Shown piece by piece: positions 23,668-31,951 of a stretch of 35,927 nucleotides of DNA. Origin of the DNA: Deltaproteobacteria bacterium. Its GTDB lineage: Bacteria; Desulfobacterota; Binatia; UTPRO1. Under the pieces are notes generated by a model that saw only the letters and a program-made list of their open reading frames with translations, ran no database searches and had not been told where the DNA came from. A program made the translations under genes and the position numbers. Location of the stretch: the NCBI GenBank assembly GCA_029262315.1, contig JAJCZP010000218.1, forward strand, positions 1 to 35,927, in the 5' to 3' direction. Each line of letters starts with the position of its first letter. The stretch's first letter is position 1.

Positions 23668-24036
23668 TCAGTTTCGGAGTCGCTGTCCGAGGTATGCCGC
23701 GCCGCACACGGCCCCGCCGAAGATGAGTAGATTCGAGAGCATCGACGAGAACTCGTAGTCCGGGTCCGTCATGAACCACGCGTGCAACACCCCGTGGAGT
23801 ACGAGGAATCCGGCGACTCCTATCCGGGAGCGCGCGCGTATACGCGCGTCGGTGCTGGCGATGAGCGCGATGATTCCCGCGAAGAGCGGTACGTGCAGTG
23901 CCACGAACGCGACCATCCCGACATCGTCGGGGAGGGATCGCAGCACCGGCAGCACACGCCACTCGTGATTTGGCATGGCGTCGAGCTCGTGGGTCAGCAG
24001 GGCGCCGAGGCCGAGATAGAAGACGAGGTTTCTCAT
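23668..24036 (-). CDS. small multi-pass membrane protein (DUF6713-like)
   Basis: The 122-residue protein has about four transmembrane helices: MRNLVFYLGLGALLTHELDA, GMVAFVALHVPLFAGIIALIA, GVAGFLVLHGVLHAWFM and SNLLIFGGAVCGAAYLG. The first helix ends in a THELD motif, and DAMPNHEWR follows, a pattern I associate with DUF6713 membrane proteins; that recall is tentative. A later HGVLHAWF places two His in a membrane helix, which could bind metal or heme. Role unknown. It ends 30 bp after the two-repeat protein gene (convergent) and is 26 bp from the lipoprotein esterase behind it, both on the minus strand, so the esterase and this gene may be co-transcribed. Confidence 0.66.
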   Translation of the reverse strand: MRNLVFYLGLGALLTHELDAMPNHEWRVLPVLRSLPDDVGMVAFVALHVPLFAGIIALIASTDARIRARSRIGVAGFLVLHGVLHAWFMTDPDYEFSSMLSNLLIFGGAVCGAAYLGQRLRN

Positions 24037-24062
24037 GGCGTGAAAGGATCTCCCTTCCGGTG

Positions 24063-25853
24063 CTAGGGGCGCCGGATCCGTCGGTCGAGGATGTCGTTCT
24101 CGATCACAGGGATGAGGTCTTCCAGGATCGAGTCTTCGAATCGGCCGGAGGTCGCCTCTTCTATCTCGGGAACCTGGGTCTCCGGGATGGTGTGATTGAC
24201 ATAGAACGAGCCCGTGCGGCCGCCGGAGCCGGGGAGGAACGCCATATACATGTTCTGGAGTTGCCCGGTGAGGATGAGCGCGTCGAGGAGGAGGCGCACT
24301 TGTTCGAAGTCTTGCGGCTTCTGGCCGTATCCGCCGAGGAAGTAGACGATCGGAAAGCTGTCCTCGCTTCGGAAGAACGCCGGGGGGCGGTAGACGACGA
24401 TGTCGCGCATTGGCGTCGCGGCGCCGTCTCGCAGGGCGGGTGATGGGAGGGCGCCGGTGACGATGTCGCCGGTCGGGTCGAGGTTCGGCGGTTCGAAGTC
24501 GATGTCGAGACCCGGGAAGTCGATGTCGAGATCGGGCGCGTTGCCCGAGCCTGGTCCGAAGACGCCGTCGGGAAAGCTCTCGTTCAGAAACCCGATCATG
24601 CTGATGATTCGTTGCCAGACGGTGCCCGTGCCGCAGACGTCACCGTTCAGCAGATCGTCGGGATCGACACTCTCGAAGCCGACATGGCCCGCGGGGTAGC
24701 GCACGAGGAGGAACGGGGCATTCGGTCCGGGGAGATCGGTGCAGTTGCCGTCAAACCCGTCCTGGATGGCCACGGCGATGCCCTTCGCGACGAGGACGTC
24801 GACGAGATCGGCGTAGTGCTGCGCGAAGCCGAGTTCGTCTTCCGTGCCGACGTCCATGTAGATCCGTTGCGTACGGATGGCATCGGCGGAGAGACCCTCC
24901 AGACGGGTGAGCGGATCCTGAGCGAACCAACGGGCCCGGTCTGGGTCGTAGTCGAAGGTGCCGTTTCCTTCGCCGAAGTCCCCGCTTCCCGGGACGCCAT
25001 CGAGGCCGTCATCGTCGAAGGTCTCCCCGCGATCGGGCTCGAACACGAAGTTTAGGTTCGGGTCGGTGAACGGTTCGGAGTAGTTGACGACGAGGCCGTC
25101 TCCGACGTCGAAGATGCCATCGGCGTCGAGGTCGGCGACCTCGCGGCCCGCGCGTTCGACGCGGGTCGCCCCAGGCGCAATGGCGGCGAGTGATCCCCCC
25201 GCAACTAGCATTACGTCCGTTGCCACTCGCGGCAACTCGTCGAGTTGGCGCAGGCCATCCTCGTTGGTGTCACCGCCGTCGACGAATCCGCGTGCGTCCG
25301 CGGGGAGCGTGAAGGACCCATAGAGGTCGTCGATGAGTGTCGTGGCTGGTTCGGAGTCGCGGGCGAGATACTGCCGGCTCGGGTCGGAGTGATGGAGGAA
25401 GGGGTTGCCGAAGGCGATCGACAGGTCCTGAAACATCCTGATCCGTGAGTCGCGCTCGGGGTAGGGGGGAAGGTGGTCGAAGGTGAAGTCCTCACCGACT
25501 TGGCGTGGCAGCGTGGTCTGCGTCTTGACCTCGAGGTTGTCCTCGATGCTATCGCGGAGCAGTTGGCCCATCGAGACTGGTCCGCCGAGCGATGCGATGG
25601 TTCCGAAGAGATCGCCGTGCTTGGTGCCGAGGTTCAGTGCACCGTAGCCGCCCATGGAAACGCCGGCGATGGCGCGGAACTCGCGGCTCGCCTCGAGCGC
25701 CGGCGCCGGTCCGGTGGTATCCTCGCTCTCGCCGCTGCTGCCGCTCCCGCACCCGACGGCAAGGCCCCCGATGAGGATCGCGGCGGTGGCGATCCATCGA
25801 CGCATCTCCGCGCGATGTCGATGTCGCGTGATAGCCGATTGCATTGGTGTCAT
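24063..25853 (-). CDS. lipoprotein esterase with an apparently circularly permuted alpha/beta-hydrolase fold
   Basis: The 596-residue protein has a lipobox LAVGC (Cys35), then REFRAIAGVSMGGYGALN (nucleophile elbow, Ser66), DLFGTIASLGGP and a large insert with Asp-rich loops (DTNEDGLRQLDE, DLDADGIFDVGD). Later come YMDVGTEDELGF and YPAGHVGFE, positions for the acid and His of the triad. The last 115 residues (482-596) carry what is normally the N-terminal half of esterase D / antigen-85-like proteins: DIVVYRPP, FPIVYFLGGYGQ, MYMAFLPGSGG, GSFYVNHTIPE and FEDSILEDLIPVIEND. Normally that final motif runs straight into ASREFRAIAGVSMGG. Starts at 25853, 25844 and 25805 are possible; 25844 has a GGGGG at good distance. 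It should hydrolyse an ester at the periplasmic face; substrate unknown. Confidence 0.8.
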   Translation of the reverse strand: MTPMQSAITRHRHRAEMRRWIATAAILIGGLAVGCGSGSSGESEDTTGPAPALEASREFRAIAGVSMGGYGALNLGTKHGDLFGTIASLGGPVSMGQLLRDSIEDNLEVKTQTTLPRQVGEDFTFDHLPPYPERDSRIRMFQDLSIAFGNPFLHHSDPSRQYLARDSEPATTLIDDLYGSFTLPADARGFVDGGDTNEDGLRQLDELPRVATDVMLVAGGSLAAIAPGATRVERAGREVADLDADGIFDVGDGLVVNYSEPFTDPNLNFVFEPDRGETFDDDGLDGVPGSGDFGEGNGTFDYDPDRARWFAQDPLTRLEGLSADAIRTQRIYMDVGTEDELGFAQHYADLVDVLVAKGIAVAIQDGFDGNCTDLPGPNAPFLLVRYPAGHVGFESVDPDDLLNGDVCGTGTVWQRIISMIGFLNESFPDGVFGPGSGNAPDLDIDFPGLDIDFEPPNLDPTGDIVTGALPSPALRDGAATPMRDIVVYRPPAFFRSEDSFPIVYFLGGYGQKPQDFEQVRLLLDALILTGQLQNMYMAFLPGSGGRTGSFYVNHTIPETQVPEIEEATSGRFEDSILEDLIPVIENDILDRRIRRP

Positions 25854-26056
25854 CCCCCTAGGCCATCGGCCTGTGCCGCGAGTTGCGCCGTAGCTCGCGC
25901 TGGCGTTGGAAGCGACGACCGGCGGTCTCCTTATCTCCGCCTCGGGAGGGGTGCAATCCCAGGTCGGAGCCCCCGAAGTGCCGCGGTGCGCGTTCCACGG
26001 GTCGATCCGACTCGTCCCCGCGCCGATGACGGTCGGCGTGAGCGCGGCGGAGACAA

Positions 26057-27784
26057 ATGGGGTACGTTCGGCCGATGCCGCTGGCGTCGGGCAATCCCTT
26101 GGTGTCGATCATCACGCCGACGCGGCTGCGGCCGGATTTCTTGCGGCGCTGTATCCTGGCGATCCAGCGCCAGGAAATGGCGGAACACGAGCACATCATC
26201 GTCGCCGATCGCTGCCCGCTATCGCGGGCGGTGTACGAGGAGTTCGCGGAGGATGCGCGGATCGTGTTTGCCGAACTCACGACGTGCGTGTGCGATCCGA
26301 TCCTTCGCCGGACGCGCATCAGTCACAATGCCTCCTGCGCGAGGAATCTGGCGCTGACGCTCGCGCGGGCCGACGTCATCGCCTATTGCGACGACGACAA
26401 CGTGCTCCTGCCGAACCATACGCGCACGGCCTTGGAGTATCTGGCGGAGCATCCCGAGGTGGACGGGCTCTGCACGCAATACGTCCACAACAACTGGTCC
26501 CGGAGTTCCTCGTACGATGCGGTGTTCGCGGCCGATCTCTACGATACGAGCTTTCAGGATGGGCACGGAACGTGGGACACCAGCGTGTTCGTGCATCGGG
26601 CGGAGGTGCCGAAGCGGTACGGGTTCTGGAGGCCGTTGGCGGAGGCGTTGTTCGGCTTCGATCGTCGTTGGGCGCTGTCCTGGGGGAGGATTACCCGTTC
26701 GCGTCTTCCGCGGAGCACGAGTGTACGGCAGTGGGGATCCTGGCTCTCGCTGAAGGCGCGCAGCATGATGCGATTGCCGGTCGTTAGCGAGGATCACGAA
26801 CTCTTCATGTGGTGGCGGCGTCAGGGGGCGCGCCTCACCACGGTGGCGGTGACGACGTGCATCTATCACGCACATAGGGGCAACGTACTCTGTCACAGCC
26901 AAGGTGGGGACGAGCCGCGGTTGGAGCGACGTCGGCGCGAGGCGTACCGCGCGCGGCTTGGTGTGGCGGCGACCGAAGTCGGAGTGCTCGAAGCGGCGTC
27001 AGCGTACGGGGGTGCCGCGAGTCGGAGCCTCGTCCGACGGGTCCAGCGATTCTGGGGTGGTCTGCGTGTGGCGGCGGGGGAGATCGCCCGGCTGATCCCC
27101 GATCTCGTCGCGGTGCCGAGTTGGGTGCGCACACGCCGTCGCCGCGTGCGGGACATCCACGACCTCGAGCTTGGTCACCTGCGGAGTATGCGCGAGCGCG
27201 CCGCCGTCGATGCGACCGGGAGACCGGTGCCTTGGTATACCTATCCGGCCATCGAGTTTCTGCGGCAACTCGATCTCGGCTCCTTCGACGTGCTCGAGTT
27301 TGGCGCCGGCAACTCGACCGCGTTCTGGGCTGAACGAGCCCGCCGGGTCGTGTCGGTCGAGAGCGATCCCGCGTGGTATCGGCGGCTGGCCGCGGATGTA
27401 CGGGACAATCAGACCCTGTGGCTGCACGAGAACTGCGCGAGCTACGTTGCGGCGCCTGCTGCGCTCGAGATGCGGTTCGATATCGTCGTGATCGACGGGC
27501 GGTGGCGGAAATCGTGCGCCGAGGCGGCTACGCGCTATCTGAAGTCGGACGGCCTGCTCGTGTTCGACAACGCCGACTGGTTTCCCGCTTCGTGTGCGCT
27601 GCTGCGACGCGCCGGGCTTCTTCAGCTCGACCTGAGCGGGTTCTCGCCGATCAACGACTATCGCTCGACGACCGCGATCTTCGTGCGCGCCGGTACGCGA
27701 TTGCAGGAGGGCTACCGGAACCCGTTACCCATCGGGGGCTTGGATCAAGTCGGCGTGCCCGAAGACGACTACGAAGAGCGCTAG
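26057..27784 (+). CDS. glycosyltransferase family 2 fused to a SAM-methyltransferase-like domain
   Basis: The 575-residue protein begins with a GT-A glycosyltransferase: PLVSIITPTRLRPDFLRRCI at the N-terminus, the diphosphate/metal motif YCDDDNVL (Asp112-114) and an acceptor-side region with VSEDHELFMWWRRQGAR. After a basic linker (about 280-370) comes a Rossmann methyltransferase-like domain with VLEFGAGNSTAFWAERA (motif I, Glu414-Gly418), VVSVESDPAWY and FDIVVIDGRWRKSC. The final part has DGLLVFDNADW. It would build and perhaps methylate a surface sugar. The GGAG just before ATG 26057 supports the start. It is not within a polysaccharide gene cluster here, so its substrate is open. Confidence 0.85.
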   Translation: MGYVRPMPLASGNPLVSIITPTRLRPDFLRRCILAIQRQEMAEHEHIIVADRCPLSRAVYEEFAEDARIVFAELTTCVCDPILRRTRISHNASCARNLALTLARADVIAYCDDDNVLLPNHTRTALEYLAEHPEVDGLCTQYVHNNWSRSSSYDAVFAADLYDTSFQDGHGTWDTSVFVHRAEVPKRYGFWRPLAEALFGFDRRWALSWGRITRSRLPRSTSVRQWGSWLSLKARSMMRLPVVSEDHELFMWWRRQGARLTTVAVTTCIYHAHRGNVLCHSQGGDEPRLERRRREAYRARLGVAATEVGVLEAASAYGGAASRSLVRRVQRFWGGLRVAAGEIARLIPDLVAVPSWVRTRRRRVRDIHDLELGHLRSMRERAAVDATGRPVPWYTYPAIEFLRQLDLGSFDVLEFGAGNSTAFWAERARRVVSVESDPAWYRRLAADVRDNQTLWLHENCASYVAAPAALEMRFDIVVIDGRWRKSCAEAATRYLKSDGLLVFDNADWFPASCALLRRAGLLQLDLSGFSPINDYRSTTAIFVRAGTRLQEGYRNPLPIGGLDQVGVPEDDYEER

Positions 27785-27791
27785 GGCGGGG

Positions 27792-28673
27792 CTACAGCTT
27801 TCGTGCCGGTTCGAGAAACGTCCGCACCTTCTCATCGATGGCGCGGAGCGTATCGTCGGTCGTGAGGCCCTCGGCGACGACGATCACCTGGTCGATGCCG
27901 TACGCATGGTAGCGCTCGATATCCTCGAACGTGATGGGTTTCCGATACGGCGAAACTGCGAACTCGACCTCACTTCGCGCGCGCCCGCGTTCGGCGAGCA
28001 TGTCCTCGAGGGTCTTCACCTTGTCGCCCACGTCGGCGGGGAGCAAGTTGAAGCCGAACCAGCCCTGGCCGAGATCGGCCGTGCGACGGAGCGCCGGCTT
28101 GCTCTCGCCGCCGAAGTAGATCGGCGGGTGTGGCTTCTGTATCGGTTTCGGGTACTGGCGACAGGCGCGCATGTCGTAGTGCTTGCCGTGATGTTCGGAG
28201 ATGGGATCCTCCCAGAGCCGCTTCATTACTGCGAGGTACTCGCGGCAGATCTCGCCGCGCCCCTCGAAAGGCATTTGCAGGACCTCGAACTCCTCCTTCT
28301 GCCAGCCGACGCCGACCCCGAAGATCAGTCGCCCGTCCAGGAGCACATCGAGATCGGACACCATTTTCGCCGTGTAGACGGGGTTCCGCTGCGGAACGAG
28401 GGTGATGCCAGGGCCGACGCGAATGTGATCGGTGACGGCGGCGATGAACGACAGCAGAATGAACGGATCGAGCAGGCCGGCTTCTCCCCCGAGGGGAAAG
28501 CGGCCCGTCTCGTCGTCATAGGGGTACACGCTCTCCTGCGTGTCGAAGAGGACGACGTGTTCTGGTTGCCAGAGCGTTGCGAAGCCCGCCTGATCGCAGG
28601 CGCGGGCAACGGCCTTCACGTGTGCCGGCGTCGCCACCGGACTGTGCATCGCGGGGAGAATACCGATCTTCAT
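27792..28673 (-). CDS. LLM-class F420-dependent oxidoreductase (TIGR03619-like)
   Basis: The 293-residue protein is a luciferase-like monooxygenase-family TIM barrel. MKIGILPAMHSPVATPAHV is the first strand and loop, FATLWQPEHVV the second, then DPFILLSFIAAVTDHIRVGPG, RLIFGVGVGWQKEEFEVL and KPHPPIYFGGESKPALRR, all family hallmarks, with the TIGR03619 subgroup suggested by length and motif wording. Members use F420 (or flavin) to transfer hydride to diverse substrates, and organisms with many copies make F420. The reaction here is unknown. It converges with the glycosyltransferase fusion, leaving a 7-bp gap. Confidence 0.88.
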   Translation of the reverse strand: MKIGILPAMHSPVATPAHVKAVARACDQAGFATLWQPEHVVLFDTQESVYPYDDETGRFPLGGEAGLLDPFILLSFIAAVTDHIRVGPGITLVPQRNPVYTAKMVSDLDVLLDGRLIFGVGVGWQKEEFEVLQMPFEGRGEICREYLAVMKRLWEDPISEHHGKHYDMRACRQYPKPIQKPHPPIYFGGESKPALRRTADLGQGWFGFNLLPADVGDKVKTLEDMLAERGRARSEVEFAVSPYRKPITFEDIERYHAYGIDQVIVVAEGLTTDDTLRAIDEKVRTFLEPARKL

Positions 28674-28754
28674 GCGGTTCCACTAATCACAACGGGTGCG
28701 GCGTCGCTAGCCTCGACTGTCCTGGGCGCTGTGTGGTGGATCGTCCGGCAGGCG

Positions 28755-29618
28755 CTAGGTAAGCTGGACCGTGTCGCCCACGCGGACGCGCCCGGGGGTG
28801 TCGACGGCCGCGTATACGCCGAGGCTGCCACCGCCTTCCTTCACGATCGCGCGCATGATGCGGGGATCCCGGGGTAAGTCGGCGAAGCCATGGGTGGTCA
28901 TGACGCAGCGTGGGCAATCGATCGTGGTGTTGATCGTGGTGTCACCGATCTGGATTCGTGAAGCACCCCAGCCGAGTTCGGGCAGCGTTCCCTCAGGGTC
29001 CTTCGCCTCGATGAGGAAGTTCGGGCGGAAGCGGCGGACATCGAAGATGGACTCGGGGAACGTCGCCTGCATGTGATCGAGCGAGGTCTGCGTCATGAGC
29101 ATGAGCGGATAGGCATCGAAATAGGTGCCCAGTGGCGACTCGTACTCGAAGATCTCGGGGGGGAATTTCGTGAGATCGGGGAGAGGCTCGTCGGCGTTCC
29201 GGCCGAAGATACTTCGAAGCTCGGCTTCGAGGTCCTCGTCGTCGGGGGCGCCTCGGCGGTAGTGATCGAGCGCATCAGCGGGGAGGAGCGGCCAGAGCGT
29301 CACCGCGTGATCGACCGCGGCCGAGACGCGTGTCCCGGCGTCCTCGTCGTTCGACCACAGCGTTTCCCCGGTTGGGAGTGTGATGCGTGCGGGCGGCGCC
29401 GCTCCCGACGTGGGCTCCGATTCATAGCGAGCGGCACACTGCATCAGCGTGGGGATCTTCTTGGCGCCGCGAATGCCACCGCGCACTTCGTCGCGGACAG
29501 CCCACGCGCGATCGCCGACGATACCCTGCGCGCTGAGTGAGACCTCCGCCAGGCTCTCGCCGCCCATACTCTTGACGGGGTAGCGATAGATCGCCTTGAT
29601 CGTTCCGAGCTCTTTCAT
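28755..29618 (-). CDS. MOSC-domain protein
   Basis: The start is at ATG 29618 with GGAAAGGAG upstream; the longer reading adds a nonconserved tail. The 287-residue protein has the N-terminal MOSC beta-barrel (TIKAIYRYPVKSMGGE, GIVGDRAWAVRD) and the MOSC domain proper (FRPNFLIEAKDPEG, LGWGASRIQIGDTTIN) with CPRCVMTT, whose Cys corresponds to the molybdenum-cofactor-ligating or persulfide Cys in mARC and Moco sulfurase relatives. DRRDPRIM-like and GVYAAVDTPGRVRVGD segments close the fold. It probably binds molybdenum cofactor and reduces N-hydroxylated compounds or carries sulfur; the partner is unknown. Confidence 0.87.
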   Translation of the reverse strand: MKELGTIKAIYRYPVKSMGGESLAEVSLSAQGIVGDRAWAVRDEVRGGIRGAKKIPTLMQCAARYESEPTSGAAPPARITLPTGETLWSNDEDAGTRVSAAVDHAVTLWPLLPADALDHYRRGAPDDEDLEAELRSIFGRNADEPLPDLTKFPPEIFEYESPLGTYFDAYPLMLMTQTSLDHMQATFPESIFDVRRFRPNFLIEAKDPEGTLPELGWGASRIQIGDTTINTTIDCPRCVMTTHGFADLPRDPRIMRAIVKEGGGSLGVYAAVDTPGRVRVGDTVQLT

Positions 29619-29918
29619 CGTGTGCGACTCCTTTCCGGATGGCACGCGCATGTGGCCACGAGCCTCGCGATCCCGCAAGTGCCCCGGCGAGGGGGGCGCC
29701 GACGGCGATCGTGGGGGGCAGCGGGGACCACCCGTCGGCGGCGGGCACCCGTCCGAGAGGGCACCCCGGGGGTGGACGCGATGCTCAGCTATATATATGG
29801 ATGAGCGGACTTGCTCTGCCCGGTCGCTCGAGTCGGGCGAAGGGCCGGTCTTTTCGCCCAGATCTCGCGAGCCATTGTGCTCTCAACCCGGCGCTGATAG
29901 TACAGCTCGATTCCTGAC
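29619..29918. other. 300-bp region between MOSC gene and tRNA-Asp
   Basis: It holds the upstream sequence of the divergent MOSC gene and the leader of tRNA-Asp. A TATATATA run lies near 29801-29808. Possible promoter boxes for the tRNA are listed separately. No gene is supported. Confidence 0.4.
29875..29903 (+). promoter_or_regulatory. candidate promoter of tRNA-Asp / rplM
   Basis: TTGTGC (29875-29880) and TAGTAC (29898-29903) are separated by 17 bases, ending 15 bases before the tRNA. The -10 match is weak, but the position suits a stable-RNA promoter that could also drive rplM-rpsI. Confidence 0.3.
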
Positions 29919-29992
29919 GGGGTCGTAGTTCAGCTGGTTAGAACGCCTGCCTGTCACGCAGGAGGTCGCGAGTTCGAGTCTCGTCGGCCCCG
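29919..29992 (+). tRNA. tRNA-Asp (GTC)
   Basis: The cloverleaf is complete: acceptor GGGGTCG pairs with CGGCCCC (one G-T), the anticodon loop CTGTCAC gives anticodon GTC (Asp), the T-loop is TTCGAGT and the discriminator is G as expected for Asp. CCA is not encoded. The rplM ATG follows after 17 bases, so tRNA and mRNA are probably made as one transcript. Confidence 0.95.
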
Positions 29993-30009
29993 CTTGAGCC
30001 AAACCAAAC

Positions 30010-30450
30010 ATGAAGAAACATACTTTGATGACACGACGTGAGGACGCGCTTTCCGAGCGAAAGTGGTTCCTCGTAAATGCTGACGGGCGGGTCGTGGGCC
30101 GACTGGCGACGCAGATCGCCATGGTGCTCCGCGGCAAGCACAAGCCTACCTTTACCCCGCACGTGGATTCGGGCGACTTTGTGGTCGTCGTCAACGCGGG
30201 CAAGGTTCGGCTCACGGGACGGAAGCTGATCGATAAGATCTACTACCGGCACACCGGGTACCCGGGTGGTTTGCGTGAGACGACGGCTGGGCGATTGATG
30301 GGAGAGCGTCCGGAACGAGTGTTGCGTTCGGCGGTCGTCGGCATGTTGCCGAAGAACCGTCTGGGCCGGCAGCTCGCCAGTAAGCTCAAGATCTATCGTA
30401 GCGATGATCATCCGCACGCGGCGCAGAAGCCCGAGCCGCTGGCACTGTAA
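30010..30450 (+). CDS. rplM: 50S ribosomal protein L13
   Basis: The 146-residue protein is L13, an early-binding protein of the 50S subunit. Conserved segments are [73 protein letters not shown] and the closing [13 protein letters not shown]. The length is typical. It is followed by rpsI with a 28-bp gap, the conserved L13-S9 pair. L13 can regulate this operon in some bacteria. The start codon ATG 30010 has a weak ribosome site, fitting a structured leader. The adjacent tRNA-Asp is an unusual but plausible co-transcript. Confidence 0.97.
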   Translation: MKKHTLMTRREDALSERKWFLVNADGRVVGRLATQIAMVLRGKHKPTFTPHVDSGDFVVVVNAGKVRLTGRKLIDKIYYRHTGYPGGLRETTAGRLMGERPERVLRSAVVGMLPKNRLGRQLASKLKIYRSDDHPHAAQKPEPLAL

Positions 30451-30478
30451 TTCTGAAGAGCGAGTTTGAGGAGCATTG

Positions 30479-30877
30479 ATGGCTGAGCCACGAGAGACGC
30501 ATGTGACCACGGGACGGCGCAAATGTTCGGTGGCCCGGGTACGCCTGTCGCCCGGTGTGGGCAAGCTGACGGTCAACCAACGTACGCTCGAGGACTACTT
30601 CGGTCGCGAGACGTCGCGGATGATCGTCAATCAGCCATTCGATCTCACCGATACCCATGGCCAGTACGACTTGTGGGTGAAGGTGCAGGGCGGCGGTGTG
30701 GCCGCGCAAGCCGGTGCCATCCGTCACGGTCTGACGCGTGCGCTGCTTCTTGCCAATCCGGACTTTCGGGGCACGCTCAAGAAGGCTGGGTTCATCACGC
30801 GTGACCCGCGTGAGGTCGAGCGCAAGAAGTACGGGCGCCACAAAGCCCGCAAGCGTCCACAGTACTCGAAGCGCTAG
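30479..30877 (+). CDS. rpsI: 30S ribosomal protein S9
   Basis: The start is at ATG 30479, with GAGGAG seven bases upstream; a TTG directly before it is not needed. The 132-residue protein is S9: [55 protein letters not shown] and a basic C-terminus [15 protein letters not shown], whose last Lys-Arg reaches the ribosomal P site. It is encoded right after rplM and just before argC with only a few bases between, so the three genes are likely one operon. Confidence 0.97.
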   Translation: MAEPRETHVTTGRRKCSVARVRLSPGVGKLTVNQRTLEDYFGRETSRMIVNQPFDLTDTHGQYDLWVKVQGGGVAAQAGAIRHGLTRALLLANPDFRGTLKKAGFITRDPREVERKKYGRHKARKRPQYSKR

Positions 30878-30881
30878 TCCC

Positions 30882-31931
30882 GTGCCCGCCCCGGATTCCA
30901 TCCGGGTCGCCGTGGTCGGGGCGACCGGATACGTCGGCGCGGAACTCGTAGGCTACCTCGCCGGTCATCCTGGTGCGCGTCTCACCGCGGTGACCTCCGA
31001 GCAGAGCGCCGGGAAGCTGCTCGCCGATGTGCACCCGTTCCTGCAGGGCGCGTGTGACCTTGGTCTGGTACCGTTCGAGCCGAAGGCGGTTGCCGGCGAG
31101 GCCGATGTGGCGTTCACGGCGTTGCCGCATGGCGCGTCTGCGGCTGGGGTCGCGGCGCTCCTCGATGCGGGCGTCGAGGTCGTCGATCTGAGTGCCGATT
31201 TTCGACTTTCCGATCCCGAGGAGTACGCGCGGTGGTACGGGACCCATCCCGTGCCGGCGCTCCTCAACGAAGCCGTCTACGGACTCACCGAGTTCGCACG
31301 TGCCGCGCTGCCCGGAGCGCGCCTCGTCGCCAATCCGGGGTGCTATCCTACGGGTGCGCTCCTCGGTCTGTTGCCGCTCCTCGACGCCGGTCACATCGAG
31401 ACGCATGGCATCGTCGTCGATTCCAAGTCCGGAGTGACGGGCGCGGGGCGGACGGTCGCGGCGGAGTACCTCTTCGCCGAGATCAGCGACAGCTTTCGGG
31501 CGTACAAGGTCGGGAATCATCGGCATGCTCCCGAGATCGATGGCAACGTCCGCGCGCGGACCGGTGGGGATCACTCGCTCACGTTCGTGCCGCACCTGCT
31601 TCCGATCAAGCGCGGCATTCTCAGCACGATCTACACGCGCTTGCGCCCAGGCGTGGATCTCGCCGCGGTCGAGCAGACATTCCGGGCACGGTACGAGCAG
31701 GAGCGCTTCGTCCGCGTGTGTGGCACGCGTCTGCCCGAGCTACGTGAAGTCGTCGGTACCAACGACTGCGCCATCGGGTGGGCGGTGGACGGTGGCAGCA
31801 ACACGCTCGTGACCGTGACGGTGATCGACAATCTCGGCAAGGGCGCGGCCGGCCAGGCCATCCAGAATTTCAATGTTATGCAGGGCCTGCCCGAATCGAC
31901 CGGCCTCGAACGCGTCGCGCTGGTGCCGTAA
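30882..31931 (+). CDS. argC: N-acetyl-gamma-glutamyl-phosphate reductase
   Basis: The start is GTG 30882, four bases after the rpsI stop; the longer open frame upstream is just rpsI in another frame. The 349-residue enzyme performs the NADPH-dependent reduction of N-acetylglutamyl phosphate to the semialdehyde, the third step of arginine synthesis. Seen are the NADP-binding VAVVGATGYVGAELVGYL, the active-site NPGCYPTGALLGL with Cys154, KSGVTGAGRTVAAEYLFAE and EIDGNVRARTG-type His/Glu contacts in the catalytic region (NHRHAPEI). The length is standard. The rpsI-argC linkage recurs in several deltaproteobacterial lineages. It converges with lptG, 20 bp away. Confidence 0.95.
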   Translation: MPAPDSIRVAVVGATGYVGAELVGYLAGHPGARLTAVTSEQSAGKLLADVHPFLQGACDLGLVPFEPKAVAGEADVAFTALPHGASAAGVAALLDAGVEVVDLSADFRLSDPEEYARWYGTHPVPALLNEAVYGLTEFARAALPGARLVANPGCYPTGALLGLLPLLDAGHIETHGIVVDSKSGVTGAGRTVAAEYLFAEISDSFRAYKVGNHRHAPEIDGNVRARTGGDHSLTFVPHLLPIKRGILSTIYTRLRPGVDLAAVEQTFRARYEQERFVRVCGTRLPELREVVGTNDCAIGWAVDGGSNTLVTVTVIDNLGKGAAGQAIQNFNVMQGLPESTGLERVALVP

Positions 31932-31951
31932 ATCCTTCTGTCGCTGTCTCG

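Noticed and set aside
25473-26357. Plus-strand 294-residue ORF opposite the esterase
   Set aside because: It is antisense to the lipoprotein start and the 5' end of the glycosyltransferase; no recognisable domain.
27906-28877. Plus-strand 323-residue ORF
   Set aside because: It lies antisense to the F420-type oxidoreductase; no motif or ribosome site of its own.
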